From Thiomicrorhabdus sp965603495 (GTDB lineage: Bacteria; Pseudomonadota; Gammaproteobacteria; Thiomicrospirales; Thiomicrospiraceae), in the NCBI GenBank assembly GCA_965603495.1, contig CBFDDF010000001.1:558001-622000 (forward strand): a DNA stretch of 64,000 bases. Reading direction: 5' to 3'. Of this stretch, positions 26,697-35,393 are shown piece by piece. Below the pieces are notes generated by a model that saw nothing but the letters and a program-made list of their open reading frames with translations, was not told the DNA's origin and did not search any database. Each line of letters begins with the position of its first letter. Position 1 is the first letter of the stretch. Made by a program: the position numbers and the translations under genes.

Positions 26697-27274
26697 AACA
26701 GCAACTGATTCTCATTGGTGGAGGAGGCCATTGCCGCTCTGTTATCGATGTTATTGAGCAAGAAGGTCGATTTGGAATTGCTGGTATTGTCGATAACGCT
26801 GAATTAGTAGGCACAGATGTCTTAAATTACAAGGTAATCGGAAGTGATGAAGATTTAGCTGAATTAGCTCAACAGTATAAGTATGCCATTATTACCGTTG
26901 GTCAAATTAGGTCGTCTTCTACAAGAAGAAAGTTATTTGAATTGGCTAAGCAAGCAGGATTCATATTGCCCGTGATAATTTCATCAAGAGCCTATGTGTC
27001 CAAATCTTCTTATATAGATGAGGGGACGGTTGTTATGCATGATGCTTTAATTAACGCTAATGTTCAAGTTGGTAAAAATTGCATTGTGAATACAAAAGCA
27101 TTGATTGAACACGATTGTGTAATAGAGGATGATTGTCATATTTCTACTGGAGCGGTTATTAATGGTGGAGTGCTAATTAAGAAGCGAAGCTTTATTGGAA
27201 GTCAAGCCGTTACGAGAGAAGCGATGGTTATTCAAGAGAGTAGTTTTGTAAAAGCAGGAAGCTTGGCAAAATGA
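26693..27274 (+). CDS. legH: Sugar O/N-acetyltransferase (NeuD/LegH-like)
   Basis: The 193-residue protein has an N-terminal dinucleotide-fold-like domain (LILIGGGGHCRSVIDVI) and a C-terminal left-handed parallel beta-helix of hexapeptide repeats (about residues 100-185: VQVGKNCIVNTKALIEHDC, VIEDDCHISTGAVINGG, KKRSFIGSQAV). The His in EHD is the expected catalytic base. This architecture is that of NeuD/PglD/LegH enzymes, which acetylate the 4-amino group. It lies directly after the aminotransferase and overlaps it by four bases, and ends where the glycosyltransferase begins (ATGA). Confidence 0.85.
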   Translation: MKQQLILIGGGGHCRSVIDVIEQEGRFGIAGIVDNAELVGTDVLNYKVIGSDEDLAELAQQYKYAIITVGQIRSSSTRRKLFELAKQAGFILPVIISSRAYVSKSSYIDEGTVVMHDALINANVQVGKNCIVNTKALIEHDCVIEDDCHISTGAVINGGVLIKKRSFIGSQAVTREAMVIQESSFVKAGSLAK

Positions 27275-28089
27275 AGAATCAAGTTGCTTTTTTAACGACA
27301 ATTTTTCCTATGAGTAAAACCTACTTACTCGATTTTTTTAATTCCCTACAAAAGCAAACTTATAAAAATTTCGATGTAATCGTAATAAATGATAATTATG
27401 AGGGGTTTGATGAAATTAAACAGGCTTTTATCAATCTTAATATAGTTGAACTGAACTACTCAGATACGCCTGCCATGAATCGAGAGTACGGGATAAATTA
27501 TGTGGCCAAAAATGGCTATGATATTTTGATTTTTGGTGATAGTGATGATTACTTTGACAGCAATAGAGTACAAGTTTCTATAGATAGTCTCAGAGACTAC
27601 GATATTGTCGTTAATGATATCTCTCTTTTTAATGCTGATGGCATTTATAATAAAAAATATATTTCAAATAGAGTCCAAGACAATACTCAGATATCGCTAG
27701 ATTTTATAAAAGATAAAAATATATTTGGGTTATCAAATACGGCTTTAAAGGTTTCAATTTTAGATCAAATTATTTTTGATCGAGATTTAGTGGCTGTAGA
27801 TTGGTATCTATATACAAAATTGTTGTTAAAAAACACAAAGGCAATATTTACCAATCAAACACAGACTTATTACAGGCAGTATGAGAGTAATACAATCGGT
27901 ATTGGTGATAGAACCCTCGAAACTATTCAAAAAACTCGATTAATAAAAAGTAAGCACTATAGTCTACTAGTAGAAGAAAATATCATGTTCAAAGAGTTAA
28001 ATGAGCGTGAAGAATATCTAAAAATGAACAATGATTACTCCGAATTATCCAAGCAACAAATCAAAACCCCTCTTTGGTGGGAAGATTAA
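27271..28089 (+). CDS. Family 2 glycosyltransferase
   Basis: A GT-A fold protein of 272 residues: VAFLTTIFPMSKTYLLDFF at the N-terminus, then a LQKQTYKNFDVIVINDNYEG segment and the DxD-like metal site FGDSDDYFDS. A late YRQYESNTIG segment resembles the acceptor side of GT2 enzymes in nonulosonic acid clusters. It is very AT-rich, with many AAA and AAT codons. It stands between the acetyltransferase and the NeuB-like synthase, where a NeuC/LegG hydrolysing epimerase is found in many related clusters. It may transfer the nonulosonic acid or a neighbouring sugar. No membrane segments. Confidence 0.8.
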   Translation: MKNQVAFLTTIFPMSKTYLLDFFNSLQKQTYKNFDVIVINDNYEGFDEIKQAFINLNIVELNYSDTPAMNREYGINYVAKNGYDILIFGDSDDYFDSNRVQVSIDSLRDYDIVVNDISLFNADGIYNKKYISNRVQDNTQISLDFIKDKNIFGLSNTALKVSILDQIIFDRDLVAVDWYLYTKLLLKNTKAIFTNQTQTYYRQYESNTIGIGDRTLETIQKTRLIKSKHYSLLVEENIMFKELNEREEYLKMNNDYSELSKQQIKTPLWWED

Positions 28090-28114
28090 AGCTAATCGAA
28101 GAAAGGCCAAATAT

Positions 28115-29176
28115 ATGAAAGTACAATTGACAAGCAAAAAAGAAGTTTTTAACTATTGTCAGCCATATGTCATTGCTGAATTAGGCTCAAACCATAATGG
28201 TGATATGGCGTTGGCAAAAAAAATGATTGTTGAAGCAAAAGAAGCGGGTGCTCATTGTATAAAGTTCCAAAGTTGGACTAAGGATAGTATTTTTGCGAGA
28301 CAAAAATATGATGATAATTACTTTATTGCTGATGATTATCGAGATAGGGATGACTATACACTGGAAGAAATCGTTACCGAGTATTCGATTTCAGAAAACG
28401 AGCTTTTACAGATGAAAATCTTTGCAGATGAAATTGGTATTGATTGTACCTCCACGCCGTTTAGCAAAGCAGAGGCTGATTTTTTAATTGAAAAAATGAA
28501 TACGCCATTCATTAAAGTCGCATCAATGGATCTTAATAATTATCCATTTTTAGAGTACTTAGCTAAGAAAGGTAAACCTATCGTAATATCAACAGGTTTG
28601 AGTGAATTATATGAAATTGATAAGGCGGTTAAAATAATTGAAGACTCAGGAAATAATCAGATTGTAATACTGCATTGTGTTTCTACATATCCACCTGTTG
28701 ATAGTGATGTAAATTTAAATAATATCAAAACTTTAATGGCTACATATCCTGAATATCCAATTGGTTTTTCAGATCATACTATTGGCACGGCGATACCGCT
28801 GGCTTCTGTTGCAATGGGTGCGTGTTTAATTGAAAAACACTTCACTCTTGATAAGGATATGGAGGGTTGGGATCATAAAGTTTCAGCAACAAAGAATGAA
28901 ATGGAAGAGATTGTTTCTAACGCCATTCGAATTTGCGATGCATTAGGTTCATTTAGAATTACAGCTTCCGAGACAGAAGAAAAAAAGAGAGAGTTCAGAA
29001 GAAGTATCGTTTTAACAAGAGACTTCAAAAAAGGCGAAGTTATTCAGGATTGTGATATAGATTTTAAAAGACCTGGAGGTGGCTTCGAACCAGGGCTGTC
29101 AGACTTTGTGGTAGGAAGAACGGTTAATAAAGATCTTCAATTTGATCACATATTAACGAAAGCAGACATTGTTTAA
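28115..29176 (+). CDS. legI: Nonulosonic acid synthase (NeuB/LegI family)
   Basis: It condenses phosphoenolpyruvate with an N-acetylated hexosamine to form a nine-carbon acid. Motifs are VIAELGSNHNGDMALAKKMI, AHCIKFQSW, STPFSKAEADFL, IKVASMDLNNYPFL, PIVISTGLSE, HCVSTYPP, IGFSDHTIGT and IEKHFTLD, plus a C-terminal SAF (antifreeze-like) domain from about residue 285 (RRSIVLTRDFKKGEVI). The start at 28115 follows GAAAGG; the longer ORF from 28031 would overlap the previous gene. The neighbours with legB/legC-type genes suggest legionaminic rather than neuraminic acid, but the substrate is inferred. Confidence 0.9.
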   Translation: MKVQLTSKKEVFNYCQPYVIAELGSNHNGDMALAKKMIVEAKEAGAHCIKFQSWTKDSIFARQKYDDNYFIADDYRDRDDYTLEEIVTEYSISENELLQMKIFADEIGIDCTSTPFSKAEADFLIEKMNTPFIKVASMDLNNYPFLEYLAKKGKPIVISTGLSELYEIDKAVKIIEDSGNNQIVILHCVSTYPPVDSDVNLNNIKTLMATYPEYPIGFSDHTIGTAIPLASVAMGACLIEKHFTLDKDMEGWDHKVSATKNEMEEIVSNAIRICDALGSFRITASETEEKKREFRRSIVLTRDFKKGEVIQDCDIDFKRPGGGFEPGLSDFVVGRTVNKDLQFDHILTKADIV

Positions 29177-29202
29177 TGATCACTGAGCGATAAGGGTTTT
29201 CG

Positions 29203-30225
29203 ATGAAGAATATGATTTTATCTAACAATTCATCTTTTAAAGAAGCAATAAGATTGCTGGATAAGAATGGACATGGATTTTTAGCTGTTACTGATGAGCA
29301 AGGTAGACTGATCGGAATACTTACTGATGGTGATGTTAGGCGAGCCATTCTTAATGATAAATCTGAATTGGTAGACATCATTAACAAAGAACCTGTGACG
29401 ATGCTTGAGGGCGTTAGTAAAAAACAAGTGTTTTATGAATTAAAAAAGCTTTATAGAAAACACATGCCAATAGTGGACAGTTGTGGGGTTTTAAAAGACG
29501 TCGTAATATTAGATGAAGCTGAATTTGACTTAAAACCCAACTGGGTTGTGATTATGGCTGGTGGACTTGGAACGCGGTTGGGTGAACTCACTAAAGATAC
29601 CCCAAAACCAATGTTGCCCGTTAATAATAAACCGATACTTAAGCATATTATTGAACTGTTTGTTTCACACGGTTTTACGAAATTTATGCTGAGTGTTAAT
29701 TATAAGGCCCACGTAATTAAAGATTATTTCAAAGATGGCAGTGAATTGGGTATTGAAATAAAGTATTTAGAGGAAACGAAAAAATTGGGTACAGGTGGGG
29801 CTTTAAGCTGTATAGATATAGAGCTCGATGCTCCATTTTTCGTGACTAATGGAGATGTTCTGACCTCTATGGATTATGAAGAATTATTGAACTTTCACAA
29901 GCTAAGTGCTTCTCAAGCAACAATGTGTATAAGGGAAAGTAGTTACCAAATACCGTATGGTGTGGTTGAAATTGATCAGGGAAATAATATCTTAAATCTT
30001 CATGAAAAACCGGTGTCAAATTTCTTTATCAATACAGGTGTTTACGTCCTCAATCCACGGGTTTTAGATTATGTACCGCATGATGAGTTTTTTAATTTAC
30101 CTGAGTTGTTTAGTATTTTGAGGGAACAAGGCCATTCTACTAAATCATATGAAATAAATGATTATTGGGTGGATATGGGTCGTCCTGAAGATTATGCATT
30201 GATAAAAGAAAAGCTTGAGTTCTAG
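29203..30225 (+). CDS. ptmE: CBS-domain sugar-phosphate nucleotidyltransferase (PtmE-like)
   Basis: Two CBS motifs at the N-terminus (about residues 5-115; ILTDGDVRRAIL) precede a nucleotidyltransferase domain with VIMAGGLGTRLGELTKDTPKP, PMLPVNNKPIL, LGTGGALSCID and FVTNGDVLTS. This two-domain layout is that of PtmE, which in Campylobacter makes GDP-glucosamine for legionaminic acid. It lies between the synthase and the CMP-transferase, which fits that role. The nucleotide used here is not provable from sequence. RNA-polymerase-independent control by CBS ligand binding is possible. Confidence 0.83.
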   Translation: MKNMILSNNSSFKEAIRLLDKNGHGFLAVTDEQGRLIGILTDGDVRRAILNDKSELVDIINKEPVTMLEGVSKKQVFYELKKLYRKHMPIVDSCGVLKDVVILDEAEFDLKPNWVVIMAGGLGTRLGELTKDTPKPMLPVNNKPILKHIIELFVSHGFTKFMLSVNYKAHVIKDYFKDGSELGIEIKYLEETKKLGTGGALSCIDIELDAPFFVTNGDVLTSMDYEELLNFHKLSASQATMCIRESSYQIPYGVVEIDQGNNILNLHEKPVSNFFINTGVYVLNPRVLDYVPHDEFFNLPELFSILREQGHSTKSYEINDYWVDMGRPEDYALIKEKLEF

Positions 30226-30287
30226 CTAGTAAATATTTTTTTATAATAAGAATTCGATTTAGTATTTTTTGGTTTGTTTGGTAGTTA

Positions 30288-31001
30288 ATGGGGTTGTGCG
30301 TGTTCGGTAATAAAAAGGTATTAGCTATCATTCCTGCAAGGGGCGGCTCAAAAAGGATTCCTAAAAAGAATATTATTCCATTAGCGGGTAAGCCAATGAT
30401 TCATTGGACTATTGAGGCTGCTCTGGAATGTCCATATATTGATAAGGTGTTAGTAAGTACGGATAGTTGTGAAATAAAGGAAGTTTCCGAAAGGGCTGGT
30501 GCGGAGGTGCCTTTTATTAGGGTTAAAGCAGCAGATGACATTTCACCGGTCTCTGAAGCGACATTATCAGCTTTAGAGCAAGCTGAAGCGCTGTGGGGGG
30601 GGTTTGATATTGTGGTTCAACTAATGGCAAATTGCCCGCTTCGGGATAGTTCTGTAATAACGGAGGCAATAGATTCCTTTTACTCAGATGGTAGAACGTC
30701 TCAAATTAGTTTTTTTAAATATGGATGGATGAATCCGTGGTGGGCGCATAAAATTAAAGATGACCAACCGCAACCTATATTTGAAGAAGCGTTAAAAAGC
30801 CGTTCTCAAGATCTTGAAGAGTTATATTGTCCTACAGGATCTGTATGGATAAGTTCAACAAAAAGTTTGGCACAATTTAAAACTTTCTATTCTCCAGGCT
30901 ATCGCTCATATGTGATTGACTGGGTGTCAGCCTTAGATATCGATGATCATGATGATTTATTAATGGCAGAGGCCATGTTCGCTCTAAAAAAACGGTGTTA
31001 G
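30288..31001 (+). CDS. legF: CMP-nonulosonic acid cytidylyltransferase (NeuA/LegF family)
   Basis: It activates the nonulosonic acid with CTP. The N-terminus VLAIIPARGGSKRIPKKNI is the classical CMP-sugar synthetase motif; LAGKPMIHWTIEAAL, VVQLMANCPLRD and the C-terminal IDWVSALDIDDHDD complete it. Length (237) is normal. ATG 30288 has no clear ribosome binding site; GTG 30300 lies seven bases after GGGG and is an alternative. It closes the nonulosonic acid block. A 164-base AT-rich gap with no feature that I can name precedes the next gene. Confidence 0.9.
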   Translation: MGLCVFGNKKVLAIIPARGGSKRIPKKNIIPLAGKPMIHWTIEAALECPYIDKVLVSTDSCEIKEVSERAGAEVPFIRVKAADDISPVSEATLSALEQAEALWGGFDIVVQLMANCPLRDSSVITEAIDSFYSDGRTSQISFFKYGWMNPWWAHKIKDDQPQPIFEEALKSRSQDLEELYCPTGSVWISSTKSLAQFKTFYSPGYRSYVIDWVSALDIDDHDDLLMAEAMFALKKRC

Positions 31002-31165
31002 TACCCTTCTTGGTTTTGAATAGTAGTATATGGTTAGATTATTTACGCTTTTATAGCCTGTTCTCAGATCTAGATGATGTTTAATTTGTGATAGAAAGAA
31101 GAAAGCATTATTTATAGATGCATTAGTATTAGGTAATATATAACCTCATTAAGGAAAGTAGAGAT

Positions 31166-32512
31166 ATGAAGATTTTGTGCCATGTAGGGCCATGGTGTGT
31201 TAAGCAATACAAAATGATTGCAAAAGGCGTCGATTCTGAAGCTAAAGTAACTATAGCTAGTGGTTTTAAAGCAGTGGATGAATCGGGTTTACATGAGGCT
31301 TATTATATAAACTTACGAACCAAAGAATCTGGTGTTACCTCTTCTGAGGAGGGGGTTGACTTTGAAGATATAATTAAAAGATGTCGTTTACTTCGTTCTT
31401 TACCACATTCGGAGGCTATGTTGCATGTTCTTTCTATGAAGAAAGCCGTATCGGATGTGTTTGATGCCGTTAAGCCTGATTTGGTCATTAGTGAAACTAT
31501 TGATCAGTTTTTGATGGATTTAATCTACTTTGAGTCTTTAAAAAGAGGGATTCCATTTGTAGGTTTAGTTATATCGTTTGTTAATGGATACTATAGAGTT
31601 ACTGCCAGAGGTGAATATAACCACCTAAGGAATGTCCCTGATAAAGAGGTGCAGTCGGTCATCCAAAAATTAGAGCAGAAAAGTTACAAGCCGAAGTTTG
31701 TTACTCAATCGGATGGCAATTTTAAGGCTGCCGCTATAGATCGATGGTTTAAAAATGCTTTGAGAATTCCATACTTTTTTATGAAGAGGTTATTCACAGG
31801 TGAAACATATAATTACCATTATTGGGCCTCTCAACTAACGGCTTTAAATAACTTTAATTTGTACCCTACGATGCAGCTTGGTTTAAAAAGTTGGAAGCAA
31901 GTAATAGGCTCTTCTAATAAGCCTCTAGTATACATCCCGCTACAATTTTTTCCCGAAGCCACGATTGATTATTGGTGTGAAGATCTAGAAATGATTGAGT
32001 ATGAAGATAGGCTTATTGATTATGTTCAAAAATTATCCTTGGATTTCCAGATTTTAATTAAGGAACACCCAAATGTAATAGGAATCCGAAATTCTAGTCT
32101 ATACAGAAAACTTTCTAAAATAGAAGGTGTTGTTATTTGTCCTACATATGAAGATTCAAATTATATTGTAGATTTATGTGATGCGGTACTGGTATGGACA
32201 GGCTCAGTTGGGTTTGAAGCAGCGTTAAGAAGTAAGCCTGTTATTACAGTTTGTAATCCCTATTATGCTATAGGAGATCAATTTTTAAGGCTCTATAACA
32301 ATACCTCTTCAGAAGAGATCTTGTCATTTATTAAAGACAGATCAAAAAGCATTAGTCATGAGGAAAAGTCTGCATTAGTTTCCCATGTTTTGGCCGGACT
32401 GCTGCCTGGAAAGTACATAAACGATGCATCTTGGGACAGTAGTAACACGAACGATGTTCAAGATGCAAAACAGATAGGTACCCATATAAGAAAGTATATA
32501 TGTCACATGTAG
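31166..32512 (+). CDS. Glycosyltransferase-like surface polysaccharide protein (capsule synthesis type)
   Basis: The 448-residue protein is cytoplasmic in appearance and has a C-terminal GT-B-like half: VYIPLQFFPEATIDYW, DFQILIKEHPN, VICPTYED and VLVWTGSVGFEAALRSKPV, followed by ITVCNPYY. This pattern (HPN, then S-GxxxEAAxxxxPV) is seen in KpsC/KpsS-type and related polysaccharide proteins that add sugars such as Kdo. The specific activity is unknown. AAGGAAAG gives a good ribosome binding site. Its 3' end overlaps the flippase gene by 13 bases. A decayed relative of its C-terminal part lies at 33820-34054. Confidence 0.6.
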   Translation: MKILCHVGPWCVKQYKMIAKGVDSEAKVTIASGFKAVDESGLHEAYYINLRTKESGVTSSEEGVDFEDIIKRCRLLRSLPHSEAMLHVLSMKKAVSDVFDAVKPDLVISETIDQFLMDLIYFESLKRGIPFVGLVISFVNGYYRVTARGEYNHLRNVPDKEVQSVIQKLEQKSYKPKFVTQSDGNFKAAAIDRWFKNALRIPYFFMKRLFTGETYNYHYWASQLTALNNFNLYPTMQLGLKSWKQVIGSSNKPLVYIPLQFFPEATIDYWCEDLEMIEYEDRLIDYVQKLSLDFQILIKEHPNVIGIRNSSLYRKLSKIEGVVICPTYEDSNYIVDLCDAVLVWTGSVGFEAALRSKPVITVCNPYYAIGDQFLRLYNNTSSEEILSFIKDRSKSISHEEKSALVSHVLAGLLPGKYINDASWDSSNTNDVQDAKQIGTHIRKYICHM

Positions 32513-33762
32513 ATAAATATACTTATACTCTATTTATTTCATTGAGTGCTTTATTAGGTATATTTAAAATTACTATTTTTGCCAAATTACTTGGTCCTGA
32601 ACAGTATGGATTGTATGCCTTGGTATTGAGTGTATATATATTTATTGTTTATTTTGGCAGTATGGGACTGAGCGACGCTTTAATTAAGCTTGGGTCAAAG
32701 GCGTTTGGGCAATCTAAGTTAAATGACGTTTATGATTTACATATTTTAGCTGCGGTTTATGGTGGAGTTGTAACTTTTGTACTGGGTGCTTTGTTTAGTA
32801 TCTCTATTGTTATCTTTCTTAGTGATGAAGATGTGTCTATTGTGTTAGCTCTTGCAGGCTTGTTAGCCTTTTCAGCATTGGAGTTTAACTTAATAGATGC
32901 ATTGCTTAGAGTAACGCATAGATTTGTATTTTACTCGGTATTGTTGTTTGTAAAATCATTGGGTGTCATTCTTTTGGGTTGGTATTTAGCGCTAGACTAT
33001 GGTGCGTTTGGCGTGGTTTTATCTGAAATAGTCGCCTTTTCGCTGGTCTTCTTAGTCGCGTATTTTCTGATTGTAAGATCTGTATCTCTTAAAGGTATAT
33101 TGAATCGTTACGAATTAGTTATTTTTGCTATCCGAAATGGATTCCCGATGATGTTAGCTAATGTTGTTAGGAATCTTGCATTGTCCGCTGATAAGTGGGT
33201 TCTAGCATCAGCCTTAGGTGTTGCAGCAGTTGGAAAGTATGCTTTTGCAATGATTTTGTATACTATTTCCATGTTTATTTTAGGGTTTTTAACTACTATT
33301 TTGGGGCCAAGGTGGTTAGCGAGTTACAGTAATGATAATGATGCTAAGAAATTATTACGTTCGGTGTTAAGGTTTTCATCTGCTTGGTTCCTATTGCTTT
33401 TTTTCGTGGCTATACCAGCTTATTTATTGCTTCCCATTATGATTGAAAACTTTTTTGTTGAGTATAGTTCCAGAGATACTATTTTGACAACGTCCATTAT
33501 TTATATTGGCGTGATGTTTTTAGTCCCTTCCTTCTTTTTGGATTGGTTTTTTATTGCAATATCTTTTGAAAAGAAGGTCTTGAGTATTACTATAAGTATG
33601 ATGGTATTATCAATGTTTTTACTTGGAATATGCTGGTATTTAGAGTTGTCAATTGTGGCGTATGCAGTGGTATTTACTGCGGTTAGGATATATGTTTTTT
33701 TGAGATATATGAGAGTGGTTTTTTCATTGAAGCGCCAAAATTTTGTTTCAGTGTCGAATTAA
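32500..33762 (+). CDS. wzx: Lipid-linked oligosaccharide flippase (Wzx-like)
   Basis: A 420-residue polytopic membrane protein with about 12 hydrophobic segments. The N-terminus has TIFAKLLGPEQYGLYALVLS, the LGPxxYG motif typical of polysaccharide exporters (Polysacc_synt family), and a later LSADKWVLASALGVAAVGKYAFA segment. It would flip the undecaprenyl-linked repeat unit to the periplasm. It overlaps the previous glycosyltransferase gene. Codon use is AT-rich, as expected for O-antigen flippases. Confidence 0.85.
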   Translation: MSHVDKYTYTLFISLSALLGIFKITIFAKLLGPEQYGLYALVLSVYIFIVYFGSMGLSDALIKLGSKAFGQSKLNDVYDLHILAAVYGGVVTFVLGALFSISIVIFLSDEDVSIVLALAGLLAFSALEFNLIDALLRVTHRFVFYSVLLFVKSLGVILLGWYLALDYGAFGVVLSEIVAFSLVFLVAYFLIVRSVSLKGILNRYELVIFAIRNGFPMMLANVVRNLALSADKWVLASALGVAAVGKYAFAMILYTISMFILGFLTTILGPRWLASYSNDNDAKKLLRSVLRFSSAWFLLLFFVAIPAYLLLPIMIENFFVEYSSRDTILTTSIIYIGVMFLVPSFFLDWFFIAISFEKKVLSITISMMVLSMFLLGICWYLELSIVAYAVVFTAVRIYVFLRYMRVVFSLKRQNFVSVSN

Positions 33763-33819
33763 GAGTGAGTAAAAGAAATAATGGATAAGCTTCTAGCCCA
33801 GACAAAATAAAATTTGTAA

Positions 33820-34054
33820 GTGTTGAATTCTGGATGCAGGTATAAAAAATTGCTAGATGTAGATTATGATGTTATTTTTCCATCTATAGGAGGGGCAAAT
33901 AAATTTAGTAAATTATCTTGTTCGGAGGTGGCATGGTCAGGATCTGTTGATTTTGAAGTTGCACTTAGAGGGTAAACTCGTAATTACAGTGTGCACTCTT
34001 TTTGATACATTGGGAAAACAGTTTTTTAAGTTAGAAAATGAAGTCTTGGAATAG
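33820..34054 (+). pseudogene. Frameshifted remnant of a capsule-type glycosyltransferase
   Basis: In one frame 33835-33972 reads C-R-Y-K-K-L then VIFPSIGGANKFS and VAWSGSVDFEVALRG before a stop; shifted by one base the reading continues KLVITVCTLFDTLGKQFFKL to a stop at 34052. The joined reading aligns with the C-terminal end of the gene at 31166-32512 (L-Y-R-K-L, VICP, VWTGSVGFEAALRSKPVITVC, GDQFLRL). It has no start codon and no N-terminal part. It is therefore the decayed 3' end of a paralogue, left between flippase and polymerase genes. The 57 bases before it hold nothing that I recognise. Confidence 0.8.
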
Positions 34055-34064
34055 GTTAGAAAAT

Positions 34065-35393
34065 ATGGCGCAAAGTTTTTATGAATATAAGTTATCTCTG
34101 ATGCTGCCTTTGCTTGTTGTATCAAGTTTTATGTTACTTTTTTTTTATGGTCCAATTGATTATTCATTTAATGTAGGGGCTTTATTTTTAATATTTTTAT
34201 TTTATTTTTCGTATGTATTGGGATGGTTTTTTTACAATTTAATGCCTAAAAAAAGTATAGGTTACGAAATAAAAGTCCATACTTCAAAAAAAAGGGAAAT
34301 ACCCCAAATATTAAACATTGCCACTGTTTTATCTTTTTTTACTGGACTATACCTTGTCTTTGTTTTTTATGATTTTTTTGTTATTGGTGATGTTTTAAAC
34401 GCTGGAATTACTGAAACCCGTGAAGTTAGGACTCTTGAAGGTCCAAGAGGTTCAATAATAGGTTTGTTGGTGGTCTTGTTTACAGGGGCACCACTTTTAC
34501 TATTAATATCATTGTTAGCTTATACATATTCACAGAAAGAGAAGAATCCATACATTTATAAAATTCAATTTTTACTTTCTATTATTGGTTTGTTAAGTTA
34601 TTTTCTTAGCGGAGGAAGAAATAATTTCGCTATTGCGATGGTCATTATTTTTTTAATATTACTTATTTTAAAAAAAATAAGACGAGCAGGTTTGCCCTCG
34701 AAAAAAACAAAAAAATATTTATCTAAGGGTTTGATTTTTGGTGTTCTATTGGTTTCATTTCTGTTTATGCTTTATATTTTTATTGATCGAGCCAATTACC
34801 AAGGAATAACTATATATTCATATGTTTTACGAATGGAAAGAGAGTTTTCTATTAATGTAACGCATTTTGATTTTCAGGCGGATATCGTAAGAGAGTTTTA
34901 TTATGCTTTTATTGTGTTTTTATTCTATTTAAATCACCCTATTATGTTAGTTTCACAGTATTTCGATGCAAGCTTTAGTAGTCTCACATATGGCGCACTT
35001 AGCTTTCCTTTACCTACAATGTTTTACGATTTAGTTTTTGGAACAACTGTTTTTTCTAATGCTTTAGATTCATTGATGCTCAAAGGTGTCTATTTATCTA
35101 TGCCAGGCTTTATTTTTATTGATTTTGGATTTTTAGGTGTAGTTTTGTTTGGTTTTTTACTTGGTTTTTGCGTACCGTTTTTTTTAAAAAAATCACAAAC
35201 CCAAAATTATAATGTTAATTATTATAGTTTGGTCTTGGCATCCATATTTTTGTGTACAATTATTTTGGCTCCAATGTATAACATCTTATCTAGTTTTGGC
35301 TTTTCTCTTTTATTAATGCTTTTAATTATTTATGTTTGTATTTTTAGCTGTACTTTATTAAAAAGAATTGGTTCTTGTAGGAGAATGTCTTGA
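34065..35393 (+). CDS. wzy: O-antigen repeat unit polymerase (Wzy-like)
   Basis: A very hydrophobic protein with about 10-12 membrane segments and a large periplasmic loop between about residues 240 and 330, the usual Wzy layout. GGRNNFAIAMVII resembles the conserved region of oligosaccharide repeat polymerases. There is little other motif conservation, as is normal for Wzy, so the call rests on topology and position after a flippase. ATG 34065 is preferred, because ATG 34038 lies inside the pseudogene remnant and lacks a good ribosome binding site. This is the most AT-rich gene of the window. Confidence 0.72.
   Translation: MAQSFYEYKLSLMLPLLVVSSFMLLFFYGPIDYSFNVGALFLIFLFYFSYVLGWFFYNLMPKKSIGYEIKVHTSKKREIPQILNIATVLSFFTGLYLVFVFYDFFVIGDVLNAGITETREVRTLEGPRGSIIGLLVVLFTGAPLLLLISLLAYTYSQKEKNPYIYKIQFLLSIIGLLSYFLSGGRNNFAIAMVIIFLILLILKKIRRAGLPSKKTKKYLSKGLIFGVLLVSFLFMLYIFIDRANYQGITIYSYVLRMEREFSINVTHFDFQADIVREFYYAFIVFLFYLNHPIMLVSQYFDASFSSLTYGALSFPLPTMFYDLVFGTTVFSNALDSLMLKGVYLSMPGFIFIDFGFLGVVLFGFLLGFCVPFFLKKSQTQNYNVNYYSLVLASIFLCTIILAPMYNILSSFGFSLLLMLLIIYVCIFSCTLLKRIGSCRRMS

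Noticed and set aside
31002..31165. Small gene in the gap after the CMP-transferase gene
   Set aside because: The stretch is AT-rich with no frame longer than a few codons that has a ribosome binding site; nothing can be supported.
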